Source: Undaria pinnatifida (lineage: Eukaryota; Sar; Phaeophyceae; Laminariales; Alariaceae). From it: DNA of 64,000 bases. The notes beneath the pieces were generated by a model that searched no databases, was not told the origin of the DNA, and was given only the letters and a program-made list of their open reading frames with translations. Location of the stretch: the NCBI GenBank assembly GCA_012845835.1, contig JABAKD010000017.1, positions 6,831,461 to 6,895,460 on the forward strand, given 5' to 3'. How positions within the stretch are numbered: the first letter of the stretch is position 1; the number at the start of each line of letters is the position of its first letter. Positions 1 through 10,939 of the stretch are shown here, one piece after another. A program made the translations under genes and the position numbers.

Positions 1-726
1 CTCAAGTGTATTTATTTTATTTTATTTGAATATTCGGTTGTTACGTTGCGCCGACAAACGAACGAGAAGCGACGCGCACAAACCTGGGCTGTGAACGGAG
101 GAGGGTATTTCTATTTCTGACTGGCCCCACCTCCCCTAGATCGCGTCGCTTGGTCTTATCGAGTGCTACCAAAAATGGCGAGAACGCCATCATCAGTAGC
201 AATCATCACACACAATAAGTCTATGCCGCACGGCGCACCCGTTTAAAGAAGGAAACGAGCACGCGAGTGAGAGAAGCAAGCTAAGGTCTACAGGTAATTG
301 CAACATTTTAAAGCCGACATGTAGACTATGTACTGAAGTTTCGGTATAATACAGTGCCGAAGTAGCAAAACATGCGCTCTTTTCAACCGAAACTCCACGC
401 TGGGTCAGCGTTCCTGTTTACGAATACTGTGGTAATGGGTGCCGTGTGCCGCGAATGCTGGTTCACATGCTTTGACGTATACTCGTAGTGCAAATCAAGT
501 GCGCGATGTAGTCATCATGTAGCTGTAGTTTGGGAAACGCGGTGTTGTGTTATGTACTTGGCACCTGACCTGCATACCTGCATTTTTTAGTTGCAGTGCT
601 GCAGTAGATGTTAATAGTAGGACTCACTTTTAGTGTTAACTTCGGCGAAGGGCAATGCGCTAATAATAGGCGTTTTACAGATGGATCAATGTCGGCAAAG
701 AAAGGAAGGATTATGTATCAAGATAT
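1..726. other. No gene recognised; unassigned sequence
   Basis: No repeat family of this window is seen here. A 23-codon ORF begins with an ATG at 175 in a purine-rich start context (CAAAAATGG) and stops at 246. It is too short to support as a gene. An overlapping ORF from 608 runs into the B element and is not convincing. Confidence 0.4.
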
Positions 727-985
727 GACTGATTCTACGATGATAGCCCTCCCCCAAACCCAGCCATTTCCTATAACGAACACGTTTCATATCTGCTCAG
801 CACGAGTAAGCAATGCTAGCTGCTGTAGAAAATATGTTCAAACGTCTTTCTTGTTTTTGCAAAAGACTTTCGAACGATGACGTCGGGGTGGCAAGGGGAA
901 CAGTGTTTCAGGAGATACGGCCGGGAGCTGGTTTCGAAACCGGCGATTTCGTTCTAAAAAAGTTAGTCGCTTGATGGAAGACTCT
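727..985 (+). mobile_element. Family B MITE, degenerate right end
   Basis: The left end reads GACTGATTCTACGATGATAG, the B-family TIR with a three-base insertion. The family interior follows: CGTTTCAT box, GATGACGTCGGGGTGG box, then the palindromic GGTTTCGAAACC. The right TIR is decayed, so the end is approximate and no target duplication could be read. Confidence 0.75.
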
Positions 986-1499
986 GGAATTGGGAGTATA
1001 GTATATTGATTTGGGGGCGAACAATATTGATTGGTTGTTTTTGAGTATTATTGGATGACGAATTTTGATATTTTTATCTTGATTTTCAGCATCAATTTTT
1101 GCTTGATCGAAGGCTTGGGAGTATAATTATTGGAGGTGAAATGTTGGTAGTTTCGGGGTTGCTTTAGGTTTGATTTACCAACAATCGAAAGCTTGTCGGC
1201 GGATGTTACGGACTAATACTACCATTACTGTACTTTTGATCGCCCATATTTTATCAGCGATTCGTTCGATTGTCGCGGTTCAATTCCTCTGGCTTCGGCG
1301 TTGGATATCAATTTCGTTTTTTTTTAGCAGAGGCAGCATTGTTTAGAACTTGACATTGATTGGTTAGTTGATGCATGTGCTTTATTTGAATATGCAGGTT
1401 TTGGATGGTGCGCTTTGGATGAACGCTATCACGACATGCACACAGGCAGGGAGAATGCTGGTTTATGTCTGTGGACAAGTCTGATTTACTACATGTAAC
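986..1499. other. AT-rich intergenic sequence
   Basis: No ORF or recognised repeat is seen. Two short stretches (near 965 and near 1105) share a GCTTGAT...GGGAGTATA pattern and may be an old duplication. Confidence 0.4.
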
Positions 1500-1590
1500 A
1501 TGGTATTTCATAAAAAATATTTCAAGGACGTCAGCCATGAGTTCGACGAATTTCGGGTCAAAACTCATCTTTGCAAGCTACGTTGCTGGT
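1500..1590 (-). repeat. Diverged M-like segment with conserved start codon
   Basis: Read on the minus strand, GCTTGCAAAGATGAG matches the 3' part of the M repeats. The frame from this ATG begins MSFDPKFVELMADVLEIFF, comparable with MSFDEIFDLTAGVYF in the M copies. The frame stays open to 1308 (86 codons), but the downstream part shows no recognisable domain. This may be a more distant member of the same repeat or a fragment of the protein-coding sequence M derives from. Confidence 0.45.
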
Positions 1591-1779
1591 ACTTGTAATA
1601 TACTATGACATAATGTATGTGTGAGTTTTCAATTGGAAGGGGTCCTATTTTTTGTCCACTATCATGGTTGGTGTTGGTATTTTTACTTTGGGTGGGGAAT
1701 TTTGAGCTAGATCTAACATCATATCTATTTTATAAATTTATTACTACTGTAGTTTCCATTTTGCTGCCCAATATATTAT

Positions 1780-2120
1780 AAAAAATGAAAATACACTCCA
1801 GCTGTGAGATCGAAGATTTCGTCGAAACTCATCTTTGCAAGCTGTGTGTGATACTCCGATCGCGCGCATCACGAGTTGTGTGTCCTCATTAAGGATATAG
1901 GTCGGCGACTCCCCTTACAACTACAGTGTAGCTATCAGGGTCAACAGGGCGATTTTAGTCAATCTGTGCGCTGAAACTATAAAACCCGTTTCTGAAGGGG
2001 ACAAAATCTGACAGCTGTGGAGGGAAATGTATCCTTTTATCAAGTGAATCTTGTAAGTCGAATAACCGGTGAGGGGGGGAGGCGGAGTTTTGAAGGACGT
2101 GGGGGCCTGGTTTTGATTAA
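1780..2120 (-). repeat. M repeat, long copy
   Basis: On the minus strand this matches 61728-62075 almost end to end. In order: a CCAGGCCCCCACGTCCTT head, the GGTTATTCGAC segment, TTGTCCCC, CCTGTTGACCCTGATAG, GGGGAGTCGCCGACC, then CAAAGATGAG and an open frame MSFDEIFDLTAGVYF. It ends in a T-rich tail. Shorter copies at 28190, 60283 and 61095 share this 3' end but lack increasing amounts of the 5' part, as expected for a retroposed element. Confidence 0.7.
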
Positions 2121-2402
2121 AAGCGAGCGGGTTTGGAGGATTATCTGTATGGTGCCTGGTAGGTGGTTTATTTATTTATTTTTTTCCCCGCTTTAATATC
2201 GGGAGAAGTACGAATGCAGACTATTATTAGTTATCTAATACTTCGAAGTATGTTAACATTAATACAGCATATTTTTGGTTGTGTGATGGTAGCATCTTCG
2301 GAGATGGCATCAATGCGGTGAAACTCACTGTTTCCCGACAGTGTATAGTAAATGGGTATGTGAACATGGCTCCAGGGTCGAGTACACCAAAACATGACAA
2401 AG

Positions 2403-3613
2403 GACCAATGCTGCGATACGGGGGTTATCGTGTTGTTTTTGGGCATTTTTTCAGGGTAGTCCTCGGTACCGTTTTTTTTTACGGTACCAGATCGGACGGT
2501 ATTGCGAAATGACGGTACTTTTCAAACGGTTGACGGTATTTCGATTTCTCACGGTACCACTTTTGGCGGTACACGGTATCGCCGAATTTGACGGTACTTT
2601 TTCGGCGGTATCGAAAAGTGACGGTATTTTCTAGACGGTAGACGGTTTTTCGATATTTGACGGTACTTTTTTGGCGGTACTGCAAAACGACGGTACCGGT
2701 CCCGGTACTGCCAAATTTGACGGTACTTTTTTGAGGGTACTGAAATATGACGGTTCCGCCACTGAGAAATACAGAATTACGAATGACGAAATACTTGACA
2801 GTACCTGCCGGGCGGCAATCAAGCATGCCGGCACCACCCCGCTGATGTTCCTGCATACCTATATAGAACGGACGAATAGAGGCTAGACTAATCGTCGAAC
2901 CGTCAAGCTGACAAACTCACCAGCCTCACGCGAAACAACATTTAGACATTTAGCACCAAAATAAGACAATAAAACAATACTACTACTGTAAACAATAAAA
3001 CAATAAAACCTAAAACATGAAAACATTCAATGAAAACCATCACACTACAATCTTTGACGGTTCTGAATATGACGGTTTTTCTAAACGGGAAACGGTACTT
3101 CGCTTATTTGACGGTACTTTTATGGCGGTGCTGCAAAATGACGGTACTTTTTAAACGGTTGACGGTTTTTCGATTTTTAACGGTACCGCCTTCGGCGGTA
3201 CACGGTTTATGCCCAAATATGACGGTATTCCGCCGAGTACCGGGACCGACGTACAGCACGGGAAAATTACCTCGGGAATTTTCCCGAGGACTACCCTGCA
3301 TTTTTTTCAGTGGCCAGGAATCACTCGCGCGAGTGACCCCCTGTTCCTTTGCGGTCTTAACCCCTTCAGAGCCCCCGAACCCCTCCCCATACTATATCCA
3401 AGTATTTTTTTCCCCAAAAACGGGTTTCCAGTTGTAAACTTTTTTTTTTCAGAGATCTGGCGACATGAGCGCCCGCAGCACCCGCAATATGCAATAGTTG
3501 CGCCAAGCACGTCCCGTAAATGTTTTTCGCCAGTGAGGTACAGAGTCACTCTTGCGAGTGGCTCAAATTTGTTTGTGAAAATCTGGGGGTTCCCTCCTAT
3601 CGTAGCCTTAGCC
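2403..3613 (+). mobile_element. Family C MITE, interrupted by hAT-like element H
   Basis: The left TIR is GACCAATGCTGCGATAC and the right TIR CTATCGTAGCCTTAGCC. The element is flanked by an exact 4-bp duplication, AAAG at 2399-2402 and 3614-3617. After removal of H (2452-3298 plus its 8-bp duplication) the remainder is a normal C element. It includes the near-palindromic boxes TCACTCGCGCGAGTGA and TCACTCTTGCGAGTGG. Confidence 0.85.
2452..3298. mobile_element. hAT-like non-autonomous element H with ACGGT subterminal arrays
   Basis: The ends are perfect 15-bp inverted repeats, CAGGGTAGTCCTCGG and its complement, flanked by an exact 8-bp duplication CATTTTTT (2444-2451 and 3299-3306). A CAGGG start and an 8-bp duplication are hallmarks of hAT transposons. 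Both flanks (about 2475-2755 and 3055-3230) are packed with roughly 25 ACGGTA/ACGGTT motifs. A repeat-poor core of about 300 bp lies between them. No transposase ORF is present, so it must be mobilised in trans. It sits inside a family C element. Confidence 0.88.
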
Positions 3614-3862
3614 AAAGGGGAAAGCCAATATTATCACCCCGGGATTCCGGTACTACTGCGGTGCTCCGGTGCTTTGATACAACTTTTCCCACTTCTTCTC
3701 CCTTCCCCGCCCGAGGGCGCTCCGGATGTAGTGACTCTTGCCTCCGCGAGTCAGCCTGTGCCCCAGACCGCCTAGGTTTCATCCATCGAGTGGGACTACA
3801 CCGTGGAACGACTCGTATGCACTGTACTGCCTTCATCGCCACTGTCGCCGCCTACAGATTCG

Positions 3863-4292
3863 TCAGGCGTGTCCACCACCACCGTTGTCCGATACGGTGT
3901 CGCTCCCCCGGTGGGATTGGTAGTGATGCTGGAAATGACGCAAGGAATCGATGGGTACATAGCCTTTCCCTGCACACAAACACCCTAGGGTTATCCTCTT
4001 CCTTGGTACGTCACTGCGTGCGAGCACCTCCCACAACAGGTCTAGTTCGACGGCATCTACTATTCGTGGAGGTCGACAAAGTACATAGACAGGGTTCTTT
4101 CCTTGCTCGTCGGAGTTCTTGCAGTCGGCGCACGATAAGCATGTCCACTTTGTTAATTGTGCAGGCCGAAAGCCGCTCTGTTCCTCGCGGTGTATCCCTG
4201 CGTCCTCGCAGTAGTTGCCGAGGTGGGATGCGGCGAATATCAACAGAACTTGCCTGCATCGGGCAGCAAGCGAAATCCCGGCTTCAAAATAA
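3863..4292 (-). pseudogene. Decayed non-LTR (LINE-type) reverse transcriptase fragment
   Basis: Reading the minus strand, one frame gives a stretch ending in EEQSGFRPAQ, the conserved LINE reverse-transcriptase block GI..EEQ.GFRP. The next frame continues with VDMLIVRRLQELRRARKEP. The first frame then resumes with VELDLLWEVLARSDVP, matching the AYDSVDR..LW..L...GVP block that follows the first catalytic aspartate. The aspartate segment itself falls in a frame-shifted and altered stretch. Blocks after this are unrecognisable and a stop lies at 3863. At least two frameshifts make it non-functional. The fragment lies between a C and an A element. Assignment rests on motif order and is fairly secure; the clade is not determined. 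Confidence 0.7.
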
Positions 4293-4327
4293 TCCTAGTT
4301 ATGGTTTTGTGTTTTTCTTTTCTGCTA

Positions 4328-4581
4328 GACGCGTGCTACGATAGAGGTAGCACTTTTCGCCTGAAACGGTTTCCAAACGACGGGGCTCCTTAACCCAAAA
4401 TCGTCGGAAAAGGGCCATTTGTTCGCGCGATTCTCGTTGTTGTATGCATAGGCCATGGGGTTATTCATCCGGTATGTAGCAGTTTTATTTTTCTCCCAAT
4501 CGGTTTTCGGGAGTGGTCTTAAGCTCCTAAATTTAGAATCCTCGGAAAGAAAAGCGGTGCACCTCTATCGTAGCACGCGTC
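4328..4581 (+). mobile_element. Family A MITE, complete (254 bp)
   Basis: Perfect 17-bp terminal inverted repeats, GACGCGTGCTACGATAG at the left and its complement at the right. The interior has the conserved order GACGGGGCTCCTTAACCC box, ATCGTCGG, GCCATGGGGTTATTCATC, and GTCTTAAGCTCC. No clear target duplication is visible. This is the cleanest copy for defining the A family ends. Confidence 0.88.
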
Positions 4582-5233
4582 ACCCTTGCTTCTCTAAGAG
4601 GGGTGATGTTTTCGTTCTTGTGCACCCCTCAAGTATAAGCATAGATGGGCTGATGTATTAATATTCGAGCGGAAAAACACTCATAGAAATATCTACTTTA
4701 CAATCTTCTGCCCACTTAAAGTATCATAGTTGTTCGTAATGGTGTATTGTTGCAGATTACAGTCCTTGCCACTGCGATATATACACTTCTAAAGGGGTGG
4801 ACTTCGGTTGTAGGTCAGAGGTATGTTTCAAGGTAGCAGTGTCACGGCTATTTCGAGGCGAAAACAAGTCAAGGAGCGCGAAAAGCGGCGAGGCTTTCCT
4901 TTTCTGAAATTAATCTCCCCTTTTGAGCGTCGGATGCGGTGGGCGGGGGGGGCACGAGAACGACAAAAAAGAAATGCAATATAGAAAAACCCCATTTCGT
5001 ATTTTCTCGAACGCAATCGCTTACCTTTGTTTGAACGTTTTTCGTCACTCCTTGTACAAAACGATGAGAACATTTGGAAGAGCTATTCAGGGCGTACGGC
5101 ACGCACACAGGACGAGCTGTGATACAGGCGGGTTCGCAAGAGGCCCTAAATGTAGTAGCCCCTGTCTGCGCCGTTCTCGCTTCAAACTGCGTCCAGTTCG
5201 GACAAGCGAAGCGACTCTTTTTGCAATTAGATT
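4582..5233. other. Unassigned sequence
   Basis: No family of this window is recognised. ORFs on both strands around 4828-5259 overlap one another and show no domain. Confidence 0.3.
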
Positions 5234-5911
5234 ATGGGTTTGAACTTGGCAACCGATGATTTGATTTCAACGTACGCCAACAAGAGTCGGAACAGTGGGT
5301 TTACCCGTGTGAGGACAGTCAGCACAATACTCATCACTGCTGTCGAAGACGCAGGGACCCTCTTCCACGCTCAGAAGCGCTTTGTCTCTGGCTGTGCGCT
5401 TGCCGGTGTTGTATCATGCCTGGTATCTGTTGCGTCGCGTTGGTCTGAACCCGGTTGCTCAATGCTAACCGCCCCAACAGCGGTAGACATTACTTTCAGT
5501 TATGTTCAATCCCTACCAGCACTGCCAGTACTATTTTTATCCAACCAAAAGCTTGTCGCGCTGACGAAGATACATGGCCTCTCTTGGACACCTCAGCGGG
5601 GCTCCGCGCATTCGAGGACACATCATGGGGCTTTATTTATCGAACGAGGCGGGTCTTGGTCGTTGTCGCGGTGTACGTTTCAGCAGGGAGTTGCGGAAGC
5701 TTTCGCTGCCGTTGTTCCCATGGCACCTGTCAACGAGGCTGAGCTATCTTCCAGGCTTCACCGTCCCAGACAGTCAGGCTGTCAGACCTCAGCCATCAAT
5801 GAGACCACAGCGACTGCTTCAGAGACTGGCTCCTGGTCATCCCACGCTCGGGGTGCCGCAGAAGTTTCTGAGTTCCTAACATTAGGAGAGCAACGTATCA
5901 CCCCAAAATGA
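5234..5911 (+). CDS. Long ORF of unknown nature (225 codons)
   Basis: This is the longest uninterrupted frame outside low-complexity sequence. It starts ATGGGTTTGAACTTGG and ends at a TGA. The protein is alanine-, serine- and threonine-rich, with no motif, signal peptide or clear membrane segment recognised. The last third overlaps sequence resembling the 6.2-6.9 kb minisatellite (GAGGCTGAGCTATCTTCC at about 5737), which argues against a conserved host gene. It could be a chance ORF or part of a decayed element. Confidence 0.2.
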   Translation: MGLNLATDDLISTYANKSRNSGFTRVRTVSTILITAVEDAGTLFHAQKRFVSGCALAGVVSCLVSVASRWSEPGCSMLTAPTAVDITFSYVQSLPALPVLFLSNQKLVALTKIHGLSWTPQRGSAHSRTHHGALFIERGGSWSLSRCTFQQGVAEAFAAVVPMAPVNEAELSSRLHRPRQSGCQTSAINETTATASETGSWSSHARGAAEVSEFLTLGEQRITPK

Positions 5912-6194
5912 CTGCGAAGATACTCATTCGCTCAAGTCGACCACCATTTCTATGCGCAAGTCCTGCAACACATGTTCTCGTAAAATATCATGCAAATTGA
6001 TAGTTCAACACTTGAGCTCTCAACCGGTCAGGAACGTTAGGCCCAAAAAGTGCAATCCCGACCATCCAAGATTCCTCTGCTAGCTACCCATATTTCGCTT
6101 GATACTGCGTGTAATGGTCGTAGTCTTGGGAATATGTGTGGAGGTCGCGGAAGCTTGCGCTGCTGTTGTCCGGCATCTGCTACAGCAAGGCTGG

Positions 6195-6890
6195 TCTCTA
6201 CTTTTTTGGGCTGACCATGTGAGGCTGAACTTTCTCATCTCAGGTTTGGCTATCTCCCTGGTTTCACCATGTTAGGATGAGCTATCTCTCTGGGTTCACC
6301 AATGAGCCATATCCCTAGGTTAGCGATGTTAGGCTGTGATAATTCCCTGGGTGGACCGTTCTTGGATGAGCTATCGCTCTGGTTTCACCATTTAAGGCTG
6401 AAATATCTACTAGGATTCACAATGTTAGGCTGAGCCATTTCCCTAGGTTTATCATGTCAGAGTGAGACATTTCCATCGGTGCGGCGTGATAGAGTGAATT
6501 GTCGCGCCCTGTGTTAACCACGTCAAGCTGAAATTTCTCCATCGGTTCACCATGTCAGCCTGCACTCTCACGCTGGGTTCACCATGGACTGAACAAATTA
6601 CCTGGGTTCTGCACACGAAGTTGAGCCTTCTCTTTGGGCTCATCATGCCAGGCTGAACTATTTCCCTGCATTCACCATGTTTCGCTGATCTAGCTCCCTG
6701 GGTTCACCTTATTAGGCTGGGATATCTCTGTGGGTTAGCTCTCTCCATGGGCTCGCCGTGTTAGGCTTGACTACATCTCCCTGGGTTCACCAAGTTAAGC
6801 TGAGAGCTATATCTGTTATATCTACAGGTTCATTATGGTACGGTGGGTTATCTCCCTGGGTTCATCATGTCTCAGCGACGCTGAGCCTTC
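6195..6890 (+). repeat. Diverged minisatellite, unit about 33 bp
   Basis: Imperfect repeats of a unit like CCCTGGGTTCACCATGTTAG followed by GCTGAGCTATCTC run through this block, with substitutions and small indels in every unit. Reading frames are not preserved. Weak outlying units appear near 5735-5790. Confidence 0.75.
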
Positions 6891-8789
6891 AGTGAACACG
6901 TTGATGGAGCCATGCCATGGTAAAGGTGCCACGTTCGATCCTAAAAAATTGTCACTGTCGGTGTACTGAGGATCTACCCATTACTATTTGATGTGATGGG
7001 TGTATACAATAGCGTTTGTTCGAAACCTAAGTTGATAGTTGTATGTCTTTCTCTACTCTTCTCGCCGCCTCATGGCGCTCCTAGCATGGACACTACAGTT
7101 CCCGTGAGAAAGCCAAACCCTTGCACCTGTTCAATCTACATTTAAGGCTAGTAGTACGAAGGTGCCTGCGGTTATGATTTTCTGTTTCGCTCATTCCCAT
7201 CGTTTCAAATAATCAGATGCTTGAGACGGTCGACATTTATAGAAATGTTTCAGTGTTGAAATCAGAAATCCTTTTTGTGCTCAAGGTAGTGCTCCTACCT
7301 TTCTACCTGCTCCCTGTGCTCTATGAACTATATCAACTAATGACTATGCTCCGATACAGCGCACTGGTATGTTACTGTCACCACTGTTGTTGCATCGGAA
7401 CGGGCTATTATCCTGTTGTCGCGTAGCAAGAAAGCTGTCTCCAATACGACCCCTCGACGGATGGGACATTAGTGCTGCTCAACCATCAAACCGAATTTGC
7501 CAAATAACTCGGCTTTACTTGTAACTTGCTTCATACTTACTGCAAGCGTCATTGAGCTTAGGCCGTTGCTAAGGGCAACGCGGTGTTGAGCGAAATATAT
7601 ATTTTTTTATTCGCTTTTTACTAATGAGATTGTCGTACCGTCGCTGCGGGGACACAACTGTTAAGCATAAAAAAATAGATATCTTATTGCCAAGCAGCGC
7701 TAGTCGTCAATTTTCATCAAGCCTCGGTCGAAGTTATCCAACGACCGCGATTGACCTTCGATTTTGAGATAGAGAAAGCCCACACGACCACCCCTCTTCG
7801 TTCCGGACAAGCCCCCCTAAATGTAGGTGGCAGCGTCCACGAGTTCACGTTGATCCATGCCTAAGGGCGCGAGATATTGCCCGCGTTTTCTAGTGAACTA
7901 CAGTTAAATCTGCTCCACATTCATTTTTTTGCCCGTTGGGGGGCGATCGAGAGCTTTCCCCTCTGTTTGCTACACATCAGGTGCCAAATGTAGTTGTAAC
8001 AAAATCTTGGTCGACGCCCGCCACACGTCATCGGCCGTAGTGTGAGAACTGTACGCTAAGAGGAAGAGAGCCCTTGACAATCTCACCATGGTTCAGAACT
8101 CACTACGCTGGCGTTGATTCCGTCGAACGAAGTGTGTGGAGCACACGACATGTCGGCCGCGTCAAATCCAACATTGCTTGAGAATTTCTCAATCAAGCAG
8201 GTGTTGCCCAATAGATTGCCGCTAGGAATATACTACTCTGTCTGTTAATATATGCAACAGTTGGACGTTAAAGTTGAAACATATTTGCTCATGTCTCCGG
8301 ACAGTGTGGCATTTTTTTTTATGAAAAATTGAAAAGTTCCAAAACACCTTAACCAGTGAAGAGATGGACCCATAGGCTGCCGCACAGGAATGGTTTGGCT
8401 GGTATCTTCCAGATGTAGACTGTTTGGTGCATCATCACCGTGCCATTAGTAATGGTCTTGCCTCATTTTTTTATCACAGGTTAGACTATCGTTGCTCATC
8501 TTTGCACTTGTTGTGTGAACTACGTTTCTACATTGCATCGGAACATCATTAACGGTTTCTACCTCGCTTTCGACAGGTGATCAATCCTCCTACATCCAAC
8601 ACAACCACAACGCATCGCCTGGCAACGTAAAGACATCCTACTCATGTGACACGTTTGATGCATCGAATAGCAGGCAAGCCAAAACCAATATCACCCACAG
8701 AACCTTGGAAATCACGGGGATACCGAAAATACCCCACTATCCAAACAGACACAGGCAAAACTTATGGCACGGCATTTTCCCGTACAATG
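6891..8789. other. Unassigned sequence with no supported gene
   Basis: Base composition is mixed and no repeat family is recognised. The only notable frame, 7217-7426 (+), is 69 codons and hydrophobic without a recognised domain. Confidence 0.35.
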
Positions 8790-8856
8790 AAATAATGGCC
8801 TCGAGCCACTGCACAAAAAGGGCCCAAAAGGTGACCCCCCCGCCGCAAAAATAGGC
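8790..8856 (-). mobile_element. Family C fragment
   Basis: A short piece of C: GAGCCACTGCA, the GGCCCAAAAGGTGACCCCCC tail, then a lost terminus. It abuts an A element. Confidence 0.5.
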
Positions 8857-8866
8857 ACAGCAGCGC

Positions 8867-9105
8867 CTGCTACGATAGAGGTAGCAATTTTTGTCTCACA
8901 TTTTTGTGAATGATAGGGGGTTCCCTAACCCCAAAACGTCGGAACTGCATCTTCTTGTTCTGCAAGATATTAGCTTACGGTACAGTTAGGCCATGTGTTT
9001 GTTCATCGGGTTTGCGCTGTGAATTCGCTCAAAATCATTTTTTTTTCGGTGAGGCACGGAGCTCCTCCATCAGGTCAAGAGCCTCAGAAAAAAAAAACAC
9101 GGTGC
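8867..9105 (+). mobile_element. Family A MITE, variant with GAGCTCCTC interior
   Basis: Starts GCCTGCTACGATAGAGGTAG and carries the AACCCCAAAACGTCGGAA box. It has a variant right half with GGAGCTCCTC and GAGCCTCAGAAAAA. The right TIR is lost where the next A copy begins. Confidence 0.7.
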
Positions 9106-9107
9106 GC

Positions 9108-9375
9108 GACCGGTGCTACGATAAAGGTAGCACCTGCTCGCTGGAACGCTACATGAATGACGGGGCTCCTTAATTAACCCAAAATCGTCGCTTTTGTTCG
9201 TTTTTTTATTTTGCAACATGCTTCGTTGTATACCTTCGTAGGCCATGGGATTCAAACATCGGGGAGATATTTTGATATTGTCCAGATAACGTTTTGGGTG
9301 GGGTACAGAGCTCAATCAAGCGAGGAAAGCCCCGGAAGAGAAAACAAACAGTGCGCATCTGCCGTAGCATGTGTT
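9108..9375 (+). mobile_element. Family A MITE, variant type
   Basis: Left end GACCGGTGCTACGATAAAGG, interior GACGGGGCTCCTTAATTAAC, right end CTGCCGTAGCATGTGT. It is the same variant subfamily as the preceding copy and lies head to tail with it. Confidence 0.75.
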
Positions 9376-9384
9376 TTTTTTTCG

Positions 9385-9893
9385 GACGCGTACGACGACA
9401 GAGGTGCACCACTTTTTGTTTTCTTGCTGGGGTTCCCTCAATTTGGGAGCTCAAGAGCTCTCCCAAAAACTGATTTGGAGAAATATAAAACTGCTACCGG
9501 CTAAAAAGTCCTATGGCCTACGTACATAACGAGAATCAGGCAATTTGTTTTTGCCTGTTTCGAACGATTTTGGAGTCGTTCTACGGTAGCCCCCCCAACT
9601 TTTCTTTAACGAAATCGCCTGTTTTGAAACCAGCTCCAGGTCGTGTCTCCTGAAATATGGTGTCCCTTCAAACCCCGACGTCATCGTTCGTTAGACCTTT
9701 GCACACAATAAAATATATGGAGTCTTTTTGCTAGTAGCATCCTTCTTCGTGTCGAGCAGCCATGGAACGTCCGTTAAAGGGAATGGCTGATTTCGAGGGC
9801 GGCTATCGTAGAATCTGTCTTTGGGTTAAGGTGACCCGTCATTCAGAGCCCATTCAAGACAAAAAGTGTTACCTCTAGATCTTAACATGCGTC
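9385..9893 (-). mobile_element. Family A MITE interrupted by a B element
   Basis: The left part (GACGCGTACGACGACAGAGG ... CGAACGATTTTG) and right part (GGGTTAAGG ... CTTAACATGCGTC) form one reverse-oriented A element once the B insertion at 9573-9819 is removed. Confidence 0.82.
9573..9819 (-). mobile_element. Family B MITE inside A, TSD TTTG
   Basis: 247 bp from GAGTCGTTCTACGGTAG to the complement of GACAGATTCTACGATAG. It is flanked by TTTG at 9569-9572 and 9820-9823. The uninterrupted A sequence reads GATTTTGGGTT at this site, so the duplication is confirmed by the empty-site sequence in other A copies. Confidence 0.88.
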
Positions 9894-10437
9894 CAGCCCC
9901 GCAGCACACGTCACTGCAGACAGTCTGACTGTAGGCCACTCGTGGGACAGACTCTCTGGTCATCCAATTGGATTGTCTTGGCAAAGCACTACCACGATTC
10001 CGCGACGGATGGCGATCCGAGTTTATCACGAAACCGAAACACACAGACGCCTACTGCAAGTAAGTAGAACCGCAACTATTACGGGTAGCCCTTTCGCGCG
10101 TGTTGAACGGTGCCGCTGCGAGACGAGACCGTAGCCTGGATCTTTGAGCACGGCCTGTTCAAAAAGAGTACAGGAGATAGAGTCAGGACGCCGGTTAGGG
10201 TTTAACAGTAGAAGGTACTATTGCAGGTGAGCATGTAGTGAGACATGAGGGGGAGCAAGGCCGGCAGGTGGATTCAAGTATTATTAGAGCTATGCTGGAA
10301 TCCGGAAGTAAAGGTACACACAGAAGGGAGGTAAAAGTTCGTGCCGAAATGTATTGTTTGTTCTGTTGTTGGGTTTCTCTTGGTTTTCGAGTCTTCTTTA
10401 TGGGGTCATTACTGTAGTATTAACACATAAATGCTAA
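9894..10437. other. Unassigned sequence
   Basis: No recognised element or coding region. The AGGTGAGCATG near 10226 is not backed by a coding frame. Confidence 0.3.
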
Positions 10438-10438
10438 C

Positions 10439-10691
10439 ACGCGTGCTGCGATAGAGGTGCACCACTTTTTTTGTGAGATTCCTCAATTTTGGGAGCTAAA
10501 GATCTCTCCCAAAAACTGACTATGGAGAAAAATAAACCTGCTTTATATCGCGGATGAAAAACCCCAAGGCCTAGGTACACGACGAGAACCACGCAAAAAA
10601 AATGGTCTATTTCTGACGATTTTGGCTTGAGGAGCCCCGTCATCCAGAAAAAAGTCCAGACGAAAAGTGCTACCTCTATCGTACCACGCCT
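10439..10691 (-). mobile_element. Family A MITE
   Basis: Begins ACGCGTGCTGCGATAGAGG and ends CTATCGTACCACGCC. It contains the reverse-oriented boxes GGGAGCTAAAGATCTCTCCC and GAGGAGCCCCGTCATCCAG. The interior is full length. Confidence 0.82.
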
Positions 10692-10938
10692 CCTACGGTA
10701 ATGGTGTACTTTGTTTTTTATTTTTCTGAGGCCCCGGCCTTGAAGAGCTTGGCTTGAACAGCTTTCTTTGTGCTTCGCCCTCAAGCAATTTTTTGAGTAA
10801 ACATGAAAAAATGCAAACCGGACGAACAAACCCTCGCCTTAGGTAGGTATACAAAACAAATACCATCGCCAACTAGGGATGACATTCTGGCGATTTCGGG
10901 TGTGGGGAGCGTCATCATCCAGAAAAGATTTCGCTCCC
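10692..10938 (-). mobile_element. Family A MITE, strongly diverged
   Basis: The order of A(-) boxes can still be followed (GGTGTACTTT, CTCAAGCAATTTTTTGAG, GGCGATTTCGGG, GGAGCGTCATCATCCAG) but both TIRs are decayed. Confidence 0.5.
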
Positions 10939-10939
10939 C

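Noticed and set aside
727-985. Possible tRNA-like B box (GGTTTCGAAACC) suggesting a SINE
   Set aside because: The box is a palindrome conserved inside family B, which has TIRs and 4-bp TSDs; no A box or tRNA fold was found.
2279-3437. Several ORFs rich in TVLF and GTG-type residues
   Set aside because: They translate the ACGGT subterminal arrays of the hAT-like element H in different frames.
3520-4344. Plus-strand ORF of 274 codons
   Set aside because: The minus strand of the same segment carries the reverse-transcriptase motifs; the plus frame has no recognisable feature.
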